Source: Psychrobacillus sp044762855
GTDB taxonomy: Bacteria > Bacillota > Bacilli > Bacillales_A > Planococcaceae
Length of the DNA stretch: 64,000 nucleotides
Assembly (NCBI RefSeq): GCF_044762855.1
Contig: NZ_JBIWFB010000001.1
Location: forward strand, 124,001-188,000
Direction: 5' to 3'
The notes below the pieces were generated by a model, which was not told the origin of the DNA, did not search any database, and saw only the letters and a program-made list of their open reading frames with translations. Positions 8,190 through 17,134 of this stretch are shown piece after piece. Position numbers and translations under genes: made by a program. Numbering within the stretch: position 1 is the first letter of the stretch; each line of letters begins with the position of its first letter.

Positions 8190-8690
8190 GCTTGGGAAAA
8201 CGTGAAAATTCTACGGAAAGATAACTTTCTTCAAGTAGCATAGGATATGGCACTTTTTATTTTGTATATAAATTAGGGATAATGCCTCGTAGAGAGTTCA
8301 ATAAGGAGGCCGCTATGTTTCCGCCAGACGAGTGATGAAGCCACTACGTCGCTGACGCTCGCGTAGGATCTTACAATGTCGCGGAAAATTCCAAAGTATG
8401 GCTAAGGGCAATCAAAAGTTATTGAAGGCAACTAATTTCAGTACGAAAGCAACTAAAATCAACGTGAGAGCAACTAAATTGCCAATGAGAGCAACTAATT
8501 TCTCACAATAGCTCTTTACTTGGATTGAGACGACTATGATTTCGACATATTATAGGAACAATATGTCGAAAAGACCGCCGATTTCTCCTGGTCGGCATCT
8601 GTTCGATTAGTTTATCGTATTCAAAGGCTAGATTGTCACATCCATCCATTTATTTTTAATTTTGGACATTGATAAGTCAGTGTTTTTTCA
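8190..8690. repeat. Dispersed intergenic repeat with 21-nt-phased GCAAC array
   Basis: No gene is seen. GCAAT/GCAAC cores occur at 8408, 8428, 8449, 8470 and 8491, one step of 20 and three of 21 nt, each GCAAC followed by TAA. The region from about 8230 to 8515 is the inverted homologue of the repeat at 4735-4990. The stretch 8520-8690 shows nothing I recognise. Confidence 0.7.
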
Positions 8691-8692
8691 TT

Positions 8693-8824
8693 GATTTTCG
8701 CTGCAGGGCGGCGACTCCGAAGGGATCAAGTGAGTAAGATGAGACTTCACAACGTACGCCTAAGCGGCGGTGAAGGCTCATCACTCCCCCCCCCCCGGAA
8801 AGCGTCCGTCCTGCAGCGAAAATC
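8693..8824. repeat. Palindrome-bounded intergenic repeat
   Basis: A perfect 15-nt inverted repeat, GATTTTCGCTGCAGG (8693-8707) and its complement (8810-8824), bounds a GC-rich 132-bp unit. I recall elements with similar CTGCAGCGAAAATC ends scattered in many Bacillales genomes. An 11-C run lies inside at 8786-8796. An open frame through it is not a credible gene. Confidence 0.65.
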
Positions 8825-9007
8825 ACAGTGGACGCTAACAGAGCAATATAATACGCATTATCCCTATTACATGTATTATGCCTTTCATCCCATCTGTTTG
8901 CTGTATTGGGGCAGAGATTGGCATGTACGCTTTTTTTATTTTAAAAACATACTTTACCACTTGGAATAATTTGATTATGATGATAGATAAGAAAAGAGGG
9001 ATAGGAA

Positions 9008-9895
9008 ATGAATATCGATCATTTGGAAGCATTTATGTATGTCGTGCAGTTAAAAAGCATTCATAAAGCAGCGGATGCATTGTTTTTGTCCCAACCGACT
9101 GTGACAGCAAGGATTAAGACATTAGAAAGAGAATTAAATATACAATTATTTGCGAGGCATGGCCGAGGACTTTCACTTACGGAGCATGGAAGAGAATTCA
9201 TACCTTATGCAGAACAAATTATTCAAACGTATAAAGAAGGGAAAAAAATAATGAAGGCAAGAGATAGTCATGAAGAAGTGATTATCGGCGCCAATGTCAT
9301 TACTTCACAATATTTTATTCCTTATGCATTGCCATTGTGGAAACAAGCTAATCCTCAATTACGTTATAAATTTGTCTCTGCGCCAAATGATATTTTAATT
9401 GAAAAACTTTTGCAGAAACAAGTAGATGTTGCTTTTATAAAGGATACGGCAAATGAAAGTCTTCAAAAAGAACAATTACTAGATAATTCCGTAAGACTAG
9501 TTGCTTATCCGGAGCATCCTTTGTATTACGAAGAAAATATAACGCCCATTCGATTGGCAGAAGAACCAATGGTGTTTTTTGAGTGTGGAGCTTTTGACTG
9601 GAATCGAATACATAAACTCTTTGAAGTGGGTAAAGTGGAGCCGCGGATTGAATTTCAAGTGGATCATTTAGAAGTAGCGAAATCCATTATTAAAAGTCGT
9701 TGTGCCATTGGATTTTTACCTTATTTATGCATAAAAAATGAACTAGCCAGTGGAGAGTTGATCGAAATCGATGTTGCCCATTTGATTCAAATAAAGCAAC
9801 ATGTCTTTCTCACTTATGCAAATCAAGACGTAACGAAATGGCAATTATGGAAAGACATCAACCAATCTGTTGAGAGATTTCAATTGCATCAATAG
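9008..9895 (+). CDS. LysR-family regulator of the adjacent sulfur-compound operon
   Basis: 295 aa. Residues 1-60 are the winged HTH (IHKAADALFLSQPTVTARIKTLERELNIQLFAR in part), and 90-290 the periplasmic-binding-like effector domain. It is the same size and in the same relative position as YtlI of B. subtilis, the LysR activator of the ytmI operon, and here it directly precedes a ytmI-like gene set. Activation of that operon in response to a sulfur signal is inference. RBS GAGGGATAGG precedes the ATG. The 136-nt gap to the next gene holds a promoter candidate and two CTATCA-containing direct repeats. Confidence 0.85.
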   Translation: MNIDHLEAFMYVVQLKSIHKAADALFLSQPTVTARIKTLERELNIQLFARHGRGLSLTEHGREFIPYAEQIIQTYKEGKKIMKARDSHEEVIIGANVITSQYFIPYALPLWKQANPQLRYKFVSAPNDILIEKLLQKQVDVAFIKDTANESLQKEQLLDNSVRLVAYPEHPLYYEENITPIRLAEEPMVFFECGAFDWNRIHKLFEVGKVEPRIEFQVDHLEVAKSIIKSRCAIGFLPYLCIKNELASGELIEIDVAHLIQIKQHVFLTYANQDVTKWQLWKDINQSVERFQLHQ

Positions 9896-9938
9896 ACTTT
9901 CTCTATCAATACAATAAATTTTTCTATCAGTAAACGTA

Positions 9939-9968
9939 TTGCAATTCACCTAGATAAAGTGTTAGCAT
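9939..9968 (+). promoter_or_regulatory. Candidate promoter of the sulfur-compound operon
   Basis: TTGCAA (9939-9944), an 18-nt spacer and TAGCAT (9963-9968). Upstream are two direct repeats of TCTATCA (about 9902 and 9923) that could be LysR contact sites. No riboswitch structure is apparent. Confidence 0.35.
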
Positions 9969-10031
9969 AAGACCTAATAAAAATACATTAATCATATCAG
10001 TTAACTTGGTTTAAGAATGGGAGGATTTCAC

Positions 10032-11360
10032 ATGACGAACAATAGAAAGATTAGATTTGGTGCAATCATTCATGGAGTAGGCGGTAACATTTCAGGGTGG
10101 AGGCATCCAGAAGTTCAAACAAATGCGAGTGTAAGTTTGGACTTTTATAAGCAACAAGCTCAAAAGGCAGAAGAAGGTAAGTTTGACTTAGTTTTTATCG
10201 CAGATGGATTATTTATCAATGAAAAGTCGATTCCACATTTTTTAAATCGTTTTGAGCCTTTGACTATTTTATCCGCACTTGCTACTGTAACTTCACGAAT
10301 CGGTTTAGTAGGTACCGTGTCTACTTCTTACAGTGATCCGTTTACAGTTGCTCGTCAATTCGCATCTCTTGATCATATTAGCGGTGGACGTGCGGGATGG
10401 AACTTAGTGACGACACCTTTAGAAAGCACTGCACTGAATTACAATAAAACAATCGAACAGCATCCAGATCATGCGACGAGATATAAAATTGCAGAAGAGT
10501 ATTTAGAAGTAACAAGAGGCCTTTGGGATTCTTGGGACGATGATGCCTTTGTTGGGGATAAAGAAAATGATGTGTTTTTCGATACATCCAAATTACATCA
10601 TCTGAATCATAAAGGGGAATATTTCTCTGTACAAGGACCGTTAAATATTGGACGTTCGAAACAAGGGCAGCCAGTAGTATTCCAAGCGGGATCTTCCGGA
10701 CCAGGAAAGACAATTGCTGCAAAGGGAGCAGATGCTATTTTTACTATGCATCCAACGCTTGAATCTGCAAAAAGTTTTTATAACGATGTAAAACAACAAG
10801 CTACTGAATTCGGACGTAATTCGGAAGAGTTGAATATTTTCCCGGGAATTTCTCCTATTATTGGGGATACGGAAGAAGAAGCAGAAAAGAAATATGAAGA
10901 GATTGTTAATTTAGTATCGATTGATCGAGCTTTGGCATACTTAGGTCGTTACTTCGATCATCATGATTTTTCTCAATATCCAGTAGATGAAGCTTTTCCA
11001 GAGTTAGGCGACATTGGGAAGAATAGTTTTCAAAGCCATACTGATCGTATTAAACAAGAAGCAAAAGAGCAAAACCTTACTCTACGTCAAGTTGCATTAA
11101 GAGAAGCAACGCCTCGTTCAGAGTTTATCGGAACTCCAGAAAAGATTGCAGATCTAGTACAAAAATGGTTTGAAGAGCGCGGTGCAGACGGCTTTATCAT
11201 TGCAACACAGGCGCCTAACACATTAGACGATTTTGTCGAAAAAGTTATCCCAATTTTACAACAACGCGGTTTATATCGTGAAGAGTATGAGGCGGATACG
11301 TTGAGAGGAAACTTAGGTCTTCCATTTTTGGAAAGTCGATATGCGAAACAGCTCGTTTAA
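10032..11360 (+). CDS. cmoJ: FMN-dependent monooxygenase, CmoJ/YtnJ-like (NtaA/SnaA family)
   Basis: 442 aa luciferase-like two-component monooxygenase of the nitrilotriacetate/DszA branch (FGAIIHGVGG start, GRAGWNLVTT, QAGSSGPGK motifs). In B. subtilis the homologue YtnJ (CmoJ) helps oxidise N-acetylated S-substituted cysteines such as S-(2-succino)cysteine. It needs reduced FMN, which the flavin reductase at 17757 could supply. The ATG at 10032 is used; an earlier in-frame ATG at 10017 lies upstream of the GGGAGGA ribosome site. It is the first gene of the operon. Confidence 0.85.
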   Translation: MTNNRKIRFGAIIHGVGGNISGWRHPEVQTNASVSLDFYKQQAQKAEEGKFDLVFIADGLFINEKSIPHFLNRFEPLTILSALATVTSRIGLVGTVSTSYSDPFTVARQFASLDHISGGRAGWNLVTTPLESTALNYNKTIEQHPDHATRYKIAEEYLEVTRGLWDSWDDDAFVGDKENDVFFDTSKLHHLNHKGEYFSVQGPLNIGRSKQGQPVVFQAGSSGPGKTIAAKGADAIFTMHPTLESAKSFYNDVKQQATEFGRNSEELNIFPGISPIIGDTEEEAEKKYEEIVNLVSIDRALAYLGRYFDHHDFSQYPVDEAFPELGDIGKNSFQSHTDRIKQEAKEQNLTLRQVALREATPRSEFIGTPEKIADLVQKWFEERGADGFIIATQAPNTLDDFVEKVIPILQQRGLYREEYEADTLRGNLGLPFLESRYAKQLV

Positions 11361-11383
11361 TGTTTTAAGAGAAGAGGGATAAA

Positions 11384-12136
11384 ATGATTTCCATTTCAAA
11401 TCTTCATAAAAAGTTCGGGAAAAATGAAGTTTTAAAAGGAATAAATATACAGATTGATAAAGGCGATGTCATCTCTATATTAGGTCCGAGTGGCTCTGGA
11501 AAGACTACATTATTGCGTTGTCTAAACTACTTAGAACGACCAGACGAAGGTATTATCACGATAGGTGATGTAACAATCGATTCTAAGAAAGTGCATAAAA
11601 AAGATATATATCATTTACGAAAAAAATCAGCCATGGTCTTCCAAAGCTATAATCTATTTCAACATAAGACGGTTTTACAAAATGTGATGGAAGGATTAGT
11701 CGTTGTTCAAAAAAAGAATGTGAAAGAAGCACGTGAAATTGCATTGGAAATGTTGAAAAAAGTAGGATTAGAGCAAAAGGTAGATGCATATCCTCTTCAA
11801 TTATCAGGTGGACAACAGCAACGGGTGGGCATTGCTCGAGCTTTGGCTCTAAATCCAGAAGTGATTCTTTTTGATGAACCAACATCTGCATTAGATCCCG
11901 AACTTGTAGGAGAAGTATTAGATGTTATTCGGAAAATCTCTAGAGAAGGTATCACAATGATTATTGTGACGCATGAGATGAACTTTGCACGCGAGGTGTC
12001 TAATAAAGTTATTTTTATGGACGGTGGCATAGTTGTGGAAGAAGGAGTTCCTAATGATATTTTTAGAACACCTAAAGAAGACCGTACAAAACAATTTTTG
12101 AAAAGGATGACACCTGAGCTAGAGTATTCCATATAA
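11384..12136 (+). CDS. tcyN: Amino-acid ABC transporter ATPase, TcyN-like
   Basis: 250 aa cytoplasmic ATPase of the polar amino acid uptake family. Walker A GPSGSGKT (about residue 34), Q-loop, signature LSGGQQQR, Walker B ILFDEPTSALD and the H-loop are all present. In the ytmI-type operon TcyN energises TcyJKLM, importing cystine and related S-compounds. Permeases and binding protein are encoded 1.4-4.6 kb downstream in the same operon. RBS GAAGAGGG lies upstream. Confidence 0.9.
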   Translation: MISISNLHKKFGKNEVLKGINIQIDKGDVISILGPSGSGKTTLLRCLNYLERPDEGIITIGDVTIDSKKVHKKDIYHLRKKSAMVFQSYNLFQHKTVLQNVMEGLVVVQKKNVKEAREIALEMLKKVGLEQKVDAYPLQLSGGQQQRVGIARALALNPEVILFDEPTSALDPELVGEVLDVIRKISREGITMIIVTHEMNFAREVSNKVIFMDGGIVVEEGVPNDIFRTPKEDRTKQFLKRMTPELEYSI

Positions 12137-12168
12137 AAACGAAGTATGTTAATCCGGGAGGAAAGTTT

Positions 12169-13176
12169 ATGAGTTATAAATTAGGAATTTTAGATCAAAG
12201 TCCGGTTGTTGAAGGCGTATCTAACTACGATACTTTGCAAAAAACAGTAGATTTAGCTCAGAAAGCGGAAAGCTGGGGGTATGAACGATTTTGGGTATCA
12301 GAACATCATAACTCAGATACAGTTGCGGGTTCATCTCCGGAAGTTTTAGTTTCTTATTTGTTGGCGAAGACAAAAACGATTCGAGTAGGCTCTGGAGGAG
12401 TTATGTTACAGCATTATAGTCCGTACAAAGTAGCGGAAAATTTTAATGTGCTATCTACACTTGAACCAGGAAGAGTAGATCTGGGTATTGGAAAAGCGCC
12501 GGGTGGATTACCTCTTTCAACAAAAGCATTGCAATATGGAACAGTGAATACAGGGGAAGACTTTGAAGCAAGGCTTGCTTTTTTACAACAGCTTATACAT
12601 GATAATGTTCCCCAAGAGCATGAGCTTGCTAGTATTCAAGCAACTCCGATACCCCCTGTAAAACCGGAAACGTATTTGTTAGGCGCAAGCCCAAATAGCG
12701 CAAAACTAGCGGCAGAGTTAAAAGTTTCATATGCTTTTGCTCGATTTATTAACGCGGATAACGAAATCTTGAAAGAGGCTGCTAATTTATATCGAGCGAT
12801 TTATCCAGAAGGAACTTTTATTGTTTCTGTTACGGTTGTTACAGCACCTACCGCAGAAGAAGCGAAAGAACTTGCAAGTAACCATAAAATTATCAAAGTG
12901 CATTTAGCAAGTGGTCGTACATTATCATTACAAACTGTAGAACAAGCGGAAAAGTTCGGGGAAGAGTCTGGAGAAGCATATGAAGTAAAACAATACGATG
13001 CGAATATTATCTATGGGACACCGGAGCAAGTGAAACAAACTTTAGATGAATTACATCAAACATACGGGGTAGATGAGTTTATCTTGCATACTCCAATTCC
13101 TAATCCGGAACAACGACTTCGCTCTTTTGAATTATTAAGTCCAAAAAATCTATTGAAACAAGCAGTTCATGCTTAA
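12169..13176 (+). CDS. cmoO: Luciferase-like monooxygenase, CmoO/YtmO-like
   Basis: 335 aa, MsnO8-type luciferase-like fold (LDQSPVVEG start, RFWVSEHHN, RVGSGGVMLQHYSPYKVAE, GIGKAPGG). The B. subtilis YtmO (CmoO) homologue is required with YtnJ and YtnI for breakdown of S-substituted cysteines; the exact reaction of each partner is not certain. RBS GGGAGG precedes the ATG. It lies between the transporter ATPase and the glutaredoxin-like gene. Confidence 0.85.
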   Translation: MSYKLGILDQSPVVEGVSNYDTLQKTVDLAQKAESWGYERFWVSEHHNSDTVAGSSPEVLVSYLLAKTKTIRVGSGGVMLQHYSPYKVAENFNVLSTLEPGRVDLGIGKAPGGLPLSTKALQYGTVNTGEDFEARLAFLQQLIHDNVPQEHELASIQATPIPPVKPETYLLGASPNSAKLAAELKVSYAFARFINADNEILKEAANLYRAIYPEGTFIVSVTVVTAPTAEEAKELASNHKIIKVHLASGRTLSLQTVEQAEKFGEESGEAYEVKQYDANIIYGTPEQVKQTLDELHQTYGVDEFILHTPIPNPEQRLRSFELLSPKNLLKQAVHA

Positions 13177-13194
13177 TATTGGAGGAAGAAAAAA

Positions 13195-13458
13195 ATGTCA
13201 CAAAATCTATCAGTAGTCGTATGGTCCAAACAAGGATGTAGTTATTGCAACGAAGTGAAGGAATATTTAACAGAGCAAAATATTGACTATAAAACAGTAG
13301 ATGTTACGAATCATGATGAATTCCGGGATATTTTAGATACTAAATATGGCATTCGTCATGTACCAGTTGTTGAAATTGGCGAAGGAAATGTTTATAGAGC
13401 AGTAACTGAGGTTGGGTTAGAGCATTTAAAAGCAGCTTTACAGCCAGCACATGTATAA
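13195..13458 (+). CDS. cmoI: Glutaredoxin-like protein, CmoI/YtnI-like
   Basis: 87 aa thioredoxin fold with redox motif CSYC (residues about 15-18) and a cis-Pro region (RHVPVVEIG). Same size and operon position as YtnI (CmoI). It probably reduces a thiol or disulfide intermediate during sulfur release. RBS TGGAGGAAG precedes the ATG. Confidence 0.85.
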   Translation: MSQNLSVVVWSKQGCSYCNEVKEYLTEQNIDYKTVDVTNHDEFRDILDTKYGIRHVPVVEIGEGNVYRAVTEVGLEHLKAALQPAHV

Positions 13459-13504
13459 TTTTTGGTATAAAACCAACTAAACTTATAAGAAAAGAGGATA
13501 TATA

Positions 13505-14311
13505 TTGAAGAAAGTATTAACACTTTTATTAGTGATAGCAGTAGCTTTACTAGGTGCATGTTCCTCAAAGGAAGCAAGTTCAAAAACATCGGAAAGTAAT
13601 TCAGATGTACAAAAAATTATAGTTGGAACTGGTACGCAATTTCCGAATATTTGTTTTCTAGATGAAGACGGTAATTTAACTGGTTACGATGTGGAATTAG
13701 TACGTGCAATTGATGAAAAACTAGAAGAGTATGAAATTGAATTTAAAACAATGGATTTTTCTAACTTAATGTTGAGCTTAGAAACAAATAAAATTGACTT
13801 TATTGCCCACCAAATGGAGGTAAACGAGGAACGCCAAGCAAAATTCTTGTTTAACGAAGTACCTTACAATGTATTTCCGTTAAAAGTAACGGTTCATCAA
13901 GATAATGAAAATATACAATCTATCGATGATTTAAAAGGAAAAAAGATTGCTACTACTGCTACTAGTAACGCAGCAATCTATATGGAGAAATACAATAAAG
14001 AACATAGTCTAGGTGCTGAAATTATTTATACTTCTAGTACGTCGGATGTTGTTAATCAACTTCGCACTGGTCGTGTAGATGCAACTATTACAACTCCATT
14101 TGCAGTAGACTTTTTAAATGAACAATCTGACGCACAACAAAAAGTTGTTGGTGACACTTTACTTAACTCAAAAGTTTACTTTTTATTACAAAAGGGTGAC
14201 ACAACACTTCAAAAACGTATTGATGAAGCGTTAACTGAGTTGAAAGAAGATGGAACGGTAAGTGCACTGAGTGAGAAGTGGCTAGGAGCGGATTATTCGG
14301 CAGAATTCTAA
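13505..14311 (+). CDS. Amino-acid ABC transporter substrate-binding lipoprotein, TcyJ/TcyK-like
   Basis: 268 aa; TTG start at 13505 with RBS AAGAGG. The signal peptide ends LLGAC (lipobox Cys about residue 19). The rest is a type-II solute-binding fold of the SBP_bac_3 family (GYDVELVRAIDE, NLMLSLETNKIDFI, KGKKIATTATS). It should capture cystine or an S-substituted cysteine outside the membrane for the neighbouring permeases. B. subtilis has two such proteins (TcyJ and TcyK); only one is present here, so the precise orthologue is open. Confidence 0.88.
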   Translation: MKKVLTLLLVIAVALLGACSSKEASSKTSESNSDVQKIIVGTGTQFPNICFLDEDGNLTGYDVELVRAIDEKLEEYEIEFKTMDFSNLMLSLETNKIDFIAHQMEVNEERQAKFLFNEVPYNVFPLKVTVHQDNENIQSIDDLKGKKIATTATSNAAIYMEKYNKEHSLGAEIIYTSSTSDVVNQLRTGRVDATITTPFAVDFLNEQSDAQQKVVGDTLLNSKVYFLLQKGDTTLQKRIDEALTELKEDGTVSALSEKWLGADYSAEF

Positions 14312-14344
14312 TCCTTCTCCAGCAGATGGAAGGGAGTAGAATGG

Positions 14345-15049
14345 ATGGGAAAAGTATTTGATCCTTCTTTAATTATTGAATTTATTCCAACATTAGTGAA
14401 ATATCTTGGTATAACATTAGAAATTTTAGTTGCATCTATTATTTTAGGAACAATCATTGGTATAGTAGCTGCTATACCAAAGTTGTTCCATATTCCGATA
14501 TTAAAGCAAATAGTCACACTTTATATATCGTTTATAAGAGGAACACCGATTATTATCCAATTATTTTTAGTGTTTTATGGGTTACCTGCTATTTTATCGC
14601 TCATAAATATTGATATTACTAGAATGGATGCATTATTTTTTGTAATCATCACTTATTCATTGAGTAATGGTGCAATATTTGCAGAAATTTTCCGAGGAGC
14701 GATTTCTGCTGTAGAATTCGGGCAAACAGAAGCGGCTTATTCTATTGGAATGACTCCTTTTCAAAACTTTACACGCATCATATTCCCGCAGGCGATTCGC
14801 GTTGCATTTCCGAATATCGCAAATACTGTTATTGGTTCATTGAAAGACACTTCATTAGCTTTTACCATTGGAGTAATGGATATGATGGGAAGAGGAGAAA
14901 CGATTATCGCTGCTACTGCACATGCTTTAGAAGTTTACATCGCTTTATCTGTCATTTATTACATGGTCGTATTAATACTAGAAAAAGGATTTAAAGTATT
15001 TGAGAAATATACAAATCGTTATCAGGGAACAGATGCTTCGGTTACTTGA
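14345..15049 (+). CDS. tcyL: Amino-acid ABC transporter permease, TcyL-like
   Basis: 234 aa, about five membrane helices, HisM/GlnP type, with the EAA-loop region (EAAYSIGMTPFQNFTRIIFPQA) that docks on the ATPase. It pairs with the permease at 15317. The ATG at 14345 follows GAAGGGAG; the ATG four bases earlier meets an early stop. A 0.25-kb repeat separates it from its partner gene. Confidence 0.88.
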   Translation: MGKVFDPSLIIEFIPTLVKYLGITLEILVASIILGTIIGIVAAIPKLFHIPILKQIVTLYISFIRGTPIIIQLFLVFYGLPAILSLINIDITRMDALFFVIITYSLSNGAIFAEIFRGAISAVEFGQTEAAYSIGMTPFQNFTRIIFPQAIRVAFPNIANTVIGSLKDTSLAFTIGVMDMMGRGETIIAATAHALEVYIALSVIYYMVVLILEKGFKVFEKYTNRYQGTDASVT

Positions 15050-15054
15050 TGAAT

Positions 15055-15300
15055 CAATTACGCCTCGGCGTAATTGCGTCCAAATTTTGAATTGCGCTTG
15101 AGGCCTACAGGATGTAGGTCATGCAGTCGTTGCGACAGGACGTCGCGAACTTAGACTGCCTTCCTCGACTCCTTTCAAAATTTGTGACATCCGCCGGAGG
15201 CTTCACTTGAATCAGCAGGGAGTTATTCCCTTTGATTTAAATGCATCTTGGCATTCAATCCACTATTTATAGAAGTGAAAGACTTCTGCTGAAGCAAGTG
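15055..15300. repeat. Intergenic repeat inserted inside the transporter operon
   Basis: Starts with a perfect 22-bp palindrome CAATTACGCCTCGGCGTAATTG (arms of 10 around TC). CCTACA-GGA-TGTAGG and other short hairpins follow, and GAATCA blocks occur near both ends. It is GC-richer than its neighbours and encodes nothing. I recall near-identical sequence from other Planococcaceae intergenic regions but cannot name a family. Confidence 0.6.
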
Positions 15301-15316
15301 AAAGGAGCAAATAACT

Positions 15317-16027
15317 ATGGTAATTGATATTCCATTTATTTGGGTGGCATTTAAAGAAATTGCAAAAGCTATACCGTTAACTTTAATGCTAGCCATTGTT
15401 CCGGTTATAATCGGTTTCTTTATAGGTTTATTAGTTACGTTAGTACGAGAGTATAAAGTGAAGGGGTTAAGTTCGATAGCTAATGGCTATGTATCATTTT
15501 TCCGAGGTACACCAGCGATTATGCATATTATGCTTATTTATTTTGGTATTCCGATGCTTCTAGATGGCGTTATTAACTCTTTCAATCTACCATATGAAAC
15601 AAATAAAATACCAATCTCTTTATATGTAATAATTGCATTATCACTTACAGCAGGTGCGTATTTATCTGAAATTATTCGCTCGGGTATTTCCAGTGTATCA
15701 AAAGGCCAGATGGAAGCAGCTTATTCTATTGGTATGAGTACTCTCCAAGCTATGGGTAGAATATTGTTACCTCAAGCTTTGGCGAAATCAATTCCAAACT
15801 TCACAAATCTCTCGGTTGGATTTTTACATACGACTTCCATTGCTTTTTTAGTCTCTCAAAAAGAATTAACTGGAATGGCTAATATTGTGGCATCATCCAA
15901 TTTAAAGTTTTTAGAATCATTTATAGCTGCTGGACTGATCTATTGGGGAATCTCTATCCTTATGGAAGGTATTTATTATTTGATTGAAAAGAGAGTAAGG
16001 CAATACAGTAAGGGTGGGGTAGTTTAA
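15317..16027 (+). CDS. tcyM: Amino-acid ABC transporter permease, TcyM-like
   Basis: 236 aa, second HisM-type permease with an EAA loop (EAAYSIGMSTLQAMGRILLPQA). It is paralogous to the product of 14345-15049, and together they would form the membrane heterodimer served by the ATPase at 11384. RBS AAGGAG lies 10 nt before the ATG. Translational coupling to its partner is lost because of the repeat between them. Confidence 0.88.
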   Translation: MVIDIPFIWVAFKEIAKAIPLTLMLAIVPVIIGFFIGLLVTLVREYKVKGLSSIANGYVSFFRGTPAIMHIMLIYFGIPMLLDGVINSFNLPYETNKIPISLYVIIALSLTAGAYLSEIIRSGISSVSKGQMEAAYSIGMSTLQAMGRILLPQALAKSIPNFTNLSVGFLHTTSIAFLVSQKELTGMANIVASSNLKFLESFIAAGLIYWGISILMEGIYYLIEKRVRQYSKGGVV

Positions 16028-16062
16028 TCTAGGATTGAAAACGAACTGATGGAGGTTTTGCA

Positions 16063-16581
16063 ATGACAAGTGTGCTTACAATAGATACATTAAAGGAAAA
16101 TGAAAAAGAAGCTGTTGGTCGATTACTAGTTGAAAGTTATGCACAATACAAGGATTCATATGCCAAATTACAAGATTGGCTGGATTACGCATCAGATTTA
16201 GCGGCTTCTGTTAATAACCCAAATGTAGCCAAGTTTTTAGTTGCTAAAGATGGGGAAGAAGTGCTAGGCACACTTCAGTTATTTTCCGACTCAGAAATGG
16301 CTTACAACAAACCTGATTTAGAAATCTACTCCCCAATTATTCGTATGCTTGCTGTTAGTCCCACTGCAAGAGGGAAAGGAATTGCACAAGCATTGCTCAA
16401 GGAAAGTATCAATTATGCACACGAAATAGGTGCTAAACACATCTATTTACATACAAGTGATAAAATGTCCAAAGCAATTCGCTTGTATGAATATCTAGGT
16501 TTTAAACGTGACACGTCGAAAGAGTTTAATAAATTGAATTTCCTCGTAAAATGCTATCGATTGGATATTCAGAGTTTTTGA
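16063..16581 (+). CDS. GNAT N-acetyltransferase, YtmI/SnaA-like, copy 1
   Basis: 172 aa GNAT fold with the acetyl-CoA loop RGKGIAQALLKE (residues about 105-116). In B. subtilis YtmI (SnaA) acetylates S-(2-succino)cysteine and related compounds before oxidation, so the same role is likely here. A close paralogue follows immediately at 16605. RBS GATGGAGG precedes the ATG. Confidence 0.8.
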   Translation: MTSVLTIDTLKENEKEAVGRLLVESYAQYKDSYAKLQDWLDYASDLAASVNNPNVAKFLVAKDGEEVLGTLQLFSDSEMAYNKPDLEIYSPIIRMLAVSPTARGKGIAQALLKESINYAHEIGAKHIYLHTSDKMSKAIRLYEYLGFKRDTSKEFNKLNFLVKCYRLDIQSF

Positions 16582-16604
16582 ATCTCAGTATAAGGAGGAA
16601 TAAT

Positions 16605-17111
16605 ATGCCAAGCATCATTACAATCGATACATTGCGAGAAGCTGACAAAGAGGCTGTAGCGGAGTTATTAGTAGAAAGTTATAGACAATATGAAAGTGAT
16701 TTTAGTACAACGGTTTGGCAGGTGTATTTGGAGAGTATTAAGCGATCACTAAATAATCCTGCGATAGATAGAGTTTTGGTAGCAAAAAGTGAAGGGGAAT
16801 TGTTAGGGACGTTACAATTATTCACGAATTCAGAAGCTGCTTATCAAAGGCCGGAGATTGGCATAGTTGATCCGATTGTGAGATTGCTTGCGGTAAGTCC
16901 GGATGCAAGAGGAAAAGGGATTGCCCAAGCGTTATTAAAAGAAAGTGCGAGCTACGCAAAAGATAAAGGGGCCAACTTTTTATACTTGCACTCAGGTGCT
17001 AATATGACCCAAGCGATCCGTTTATACGAACATCTTGGTTTTAAGCGAGATGAATCAAAAGATTTTCATAATGCAGATGTACATGTGAAATGCTTCAGAC
17101 TAGAGTTATAA
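16605..17111 (+). CDS. GNAT N-acetyltransferase, YtmI/SnaA-like, copy 2
   Basis: 168 aa, paralogue of the preceding gene: same ITIDTLRE start, same RGKGIAQALLKE loop and same end. ATG 16605 follows AAGGAGG; an upstream in-frame ATG at 16551 lies within the previous gene and has no ribosome site. Two diverged copies suggest acetylation of different S-substituted cysteines, which is inference. Confidence 0.8.
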   Translation: MPSIITIDTLREADKEAVAELLVESYRQYESDFSTTVWQVYLESIKRSLNNPAIDRVLVAKSEGELLGTLQLFTNSEAAYQRPEIGIVDPIVRLLAVSPDARGKGIAQALLKESASYAKDKGANFLYLHSGANMTQAIRLYEHLGFKRDESKDFHNADVHVKCFRLEL

Positions 17112-17134
17112 CAAATGAAAGGGGCGTATTTCAA

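Noticed and set aside
8691..8969. 92-codon open frame across the palindromic repeat
   Set aside because: It has no ribosome site, runs through repeat DNA and a C homopolymer, and its product has no protein-like pattern.
9896..10031. S-box or T-box riboswitch before the sulfur operon
   Set aside because: No T-box motif, terminator/antiterminator pair or SAM-riboswitch landmarks could be found in 136 nt.
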